Source of the DNA: Clostridiales bacterium
GTDB taxonomy: Bacteria; Bacillota; Clostridia; Christensenellales; Christensenellaceae
Direction: 5' to 3'
DNA: 6,083 nucleotides
Assembly: GCA_003510345.1 (NCBI GenBank)
Contig: DOMW01000062.1
Span: 1,173-7,255 of the forward strand
Each line of letters begins with the position of its first letter. Positions within the stretch are counted from its first letter, which is position 1. This document shows positions 6,009-6,083 of this stretch, piece by piece. The position numbers and the translations under genes were made by a program. The notes beneath the pieces were generated by a model that saw only the letters and a list, made by a program, of their open reading frames with translations, searched no databases and was not told where the DNA came from.

Positions 6009-6083
6009 ATGTACAAGAAGGAAAGGACGGGTGGAATTGGGATATGCCTCTGTTGTGTGTCTTTGCCTTTGAGGGAGTTTTTA

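Noticed and set aside
6018..6083. Possible start of a next gene (AAGGAAAGGA, then GTG 6031 or ATG 6044)
   Set aside because: The GTG frame stops after 13 codons and the ATG is 16 bases from the ribosome-site-like sequence; too little sequence remains to judge.

Overview
The window looks like chromosomal DNA of a Gram-positive, moderately GC-rich member of the Bacillota, most likely class Clostridia. This rests on strong AAGGAGG-type ribosome binding sites, consensus sigma-A promoters with 16-17 base spacers, a classic intrinsic terminator, and the protein types. A finer placement (for example near Christensenellales or Oscillospiraceae) would be a guess.

Layout, all genes on the + strand. 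Bases 1-254 hold an 18-base copy of a repeat found again in the next intergenic region, then a promoter and leader. Bases 255-2759 encode a CopA-type copper-exporting P1B ATPase. Its last 69 residues are a complete CopZ-like copper-chaperone domain, preceded inside the reading frame by a Shine-Dalgarno sequence and ATG. Bases 2760-3365 contain no convincing gene; most of this gap is a 378-base imperfect inverted repeat (2778-3155) resembling a MITE or large palindromic element, followed by a sigma-A promoter. Bases 3366-4505 encode a divergent archaeal-type, cofactor-independent phosphoglycerate mutase-like protein of the alkaline phosphatase superfamily. A second consensus promoter and a leader with three small hairpins lead to a tryptophan synthase beta chain (4713-5927), which is closed by a strong terminator at 5981-6008.

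Each of the three genes has its own recognisable promoter, so they read as three transcription units and not one operon. CopA with its chaperone domain would handle cytosolic Cu(I) efflux. The mutase-like protein would act on a phosphorylated metabolite. TrpB would condense indole with serine; no trpA or other trp gene lies beside it. I see no sign of a defence system, phage or CRISPR array. The points most worth a second look are the copA-copZ fusion that keeps an internal start, the long inverted repeat with a related motif at the window start, and the altered active-site motifs of the mutase-like protein.
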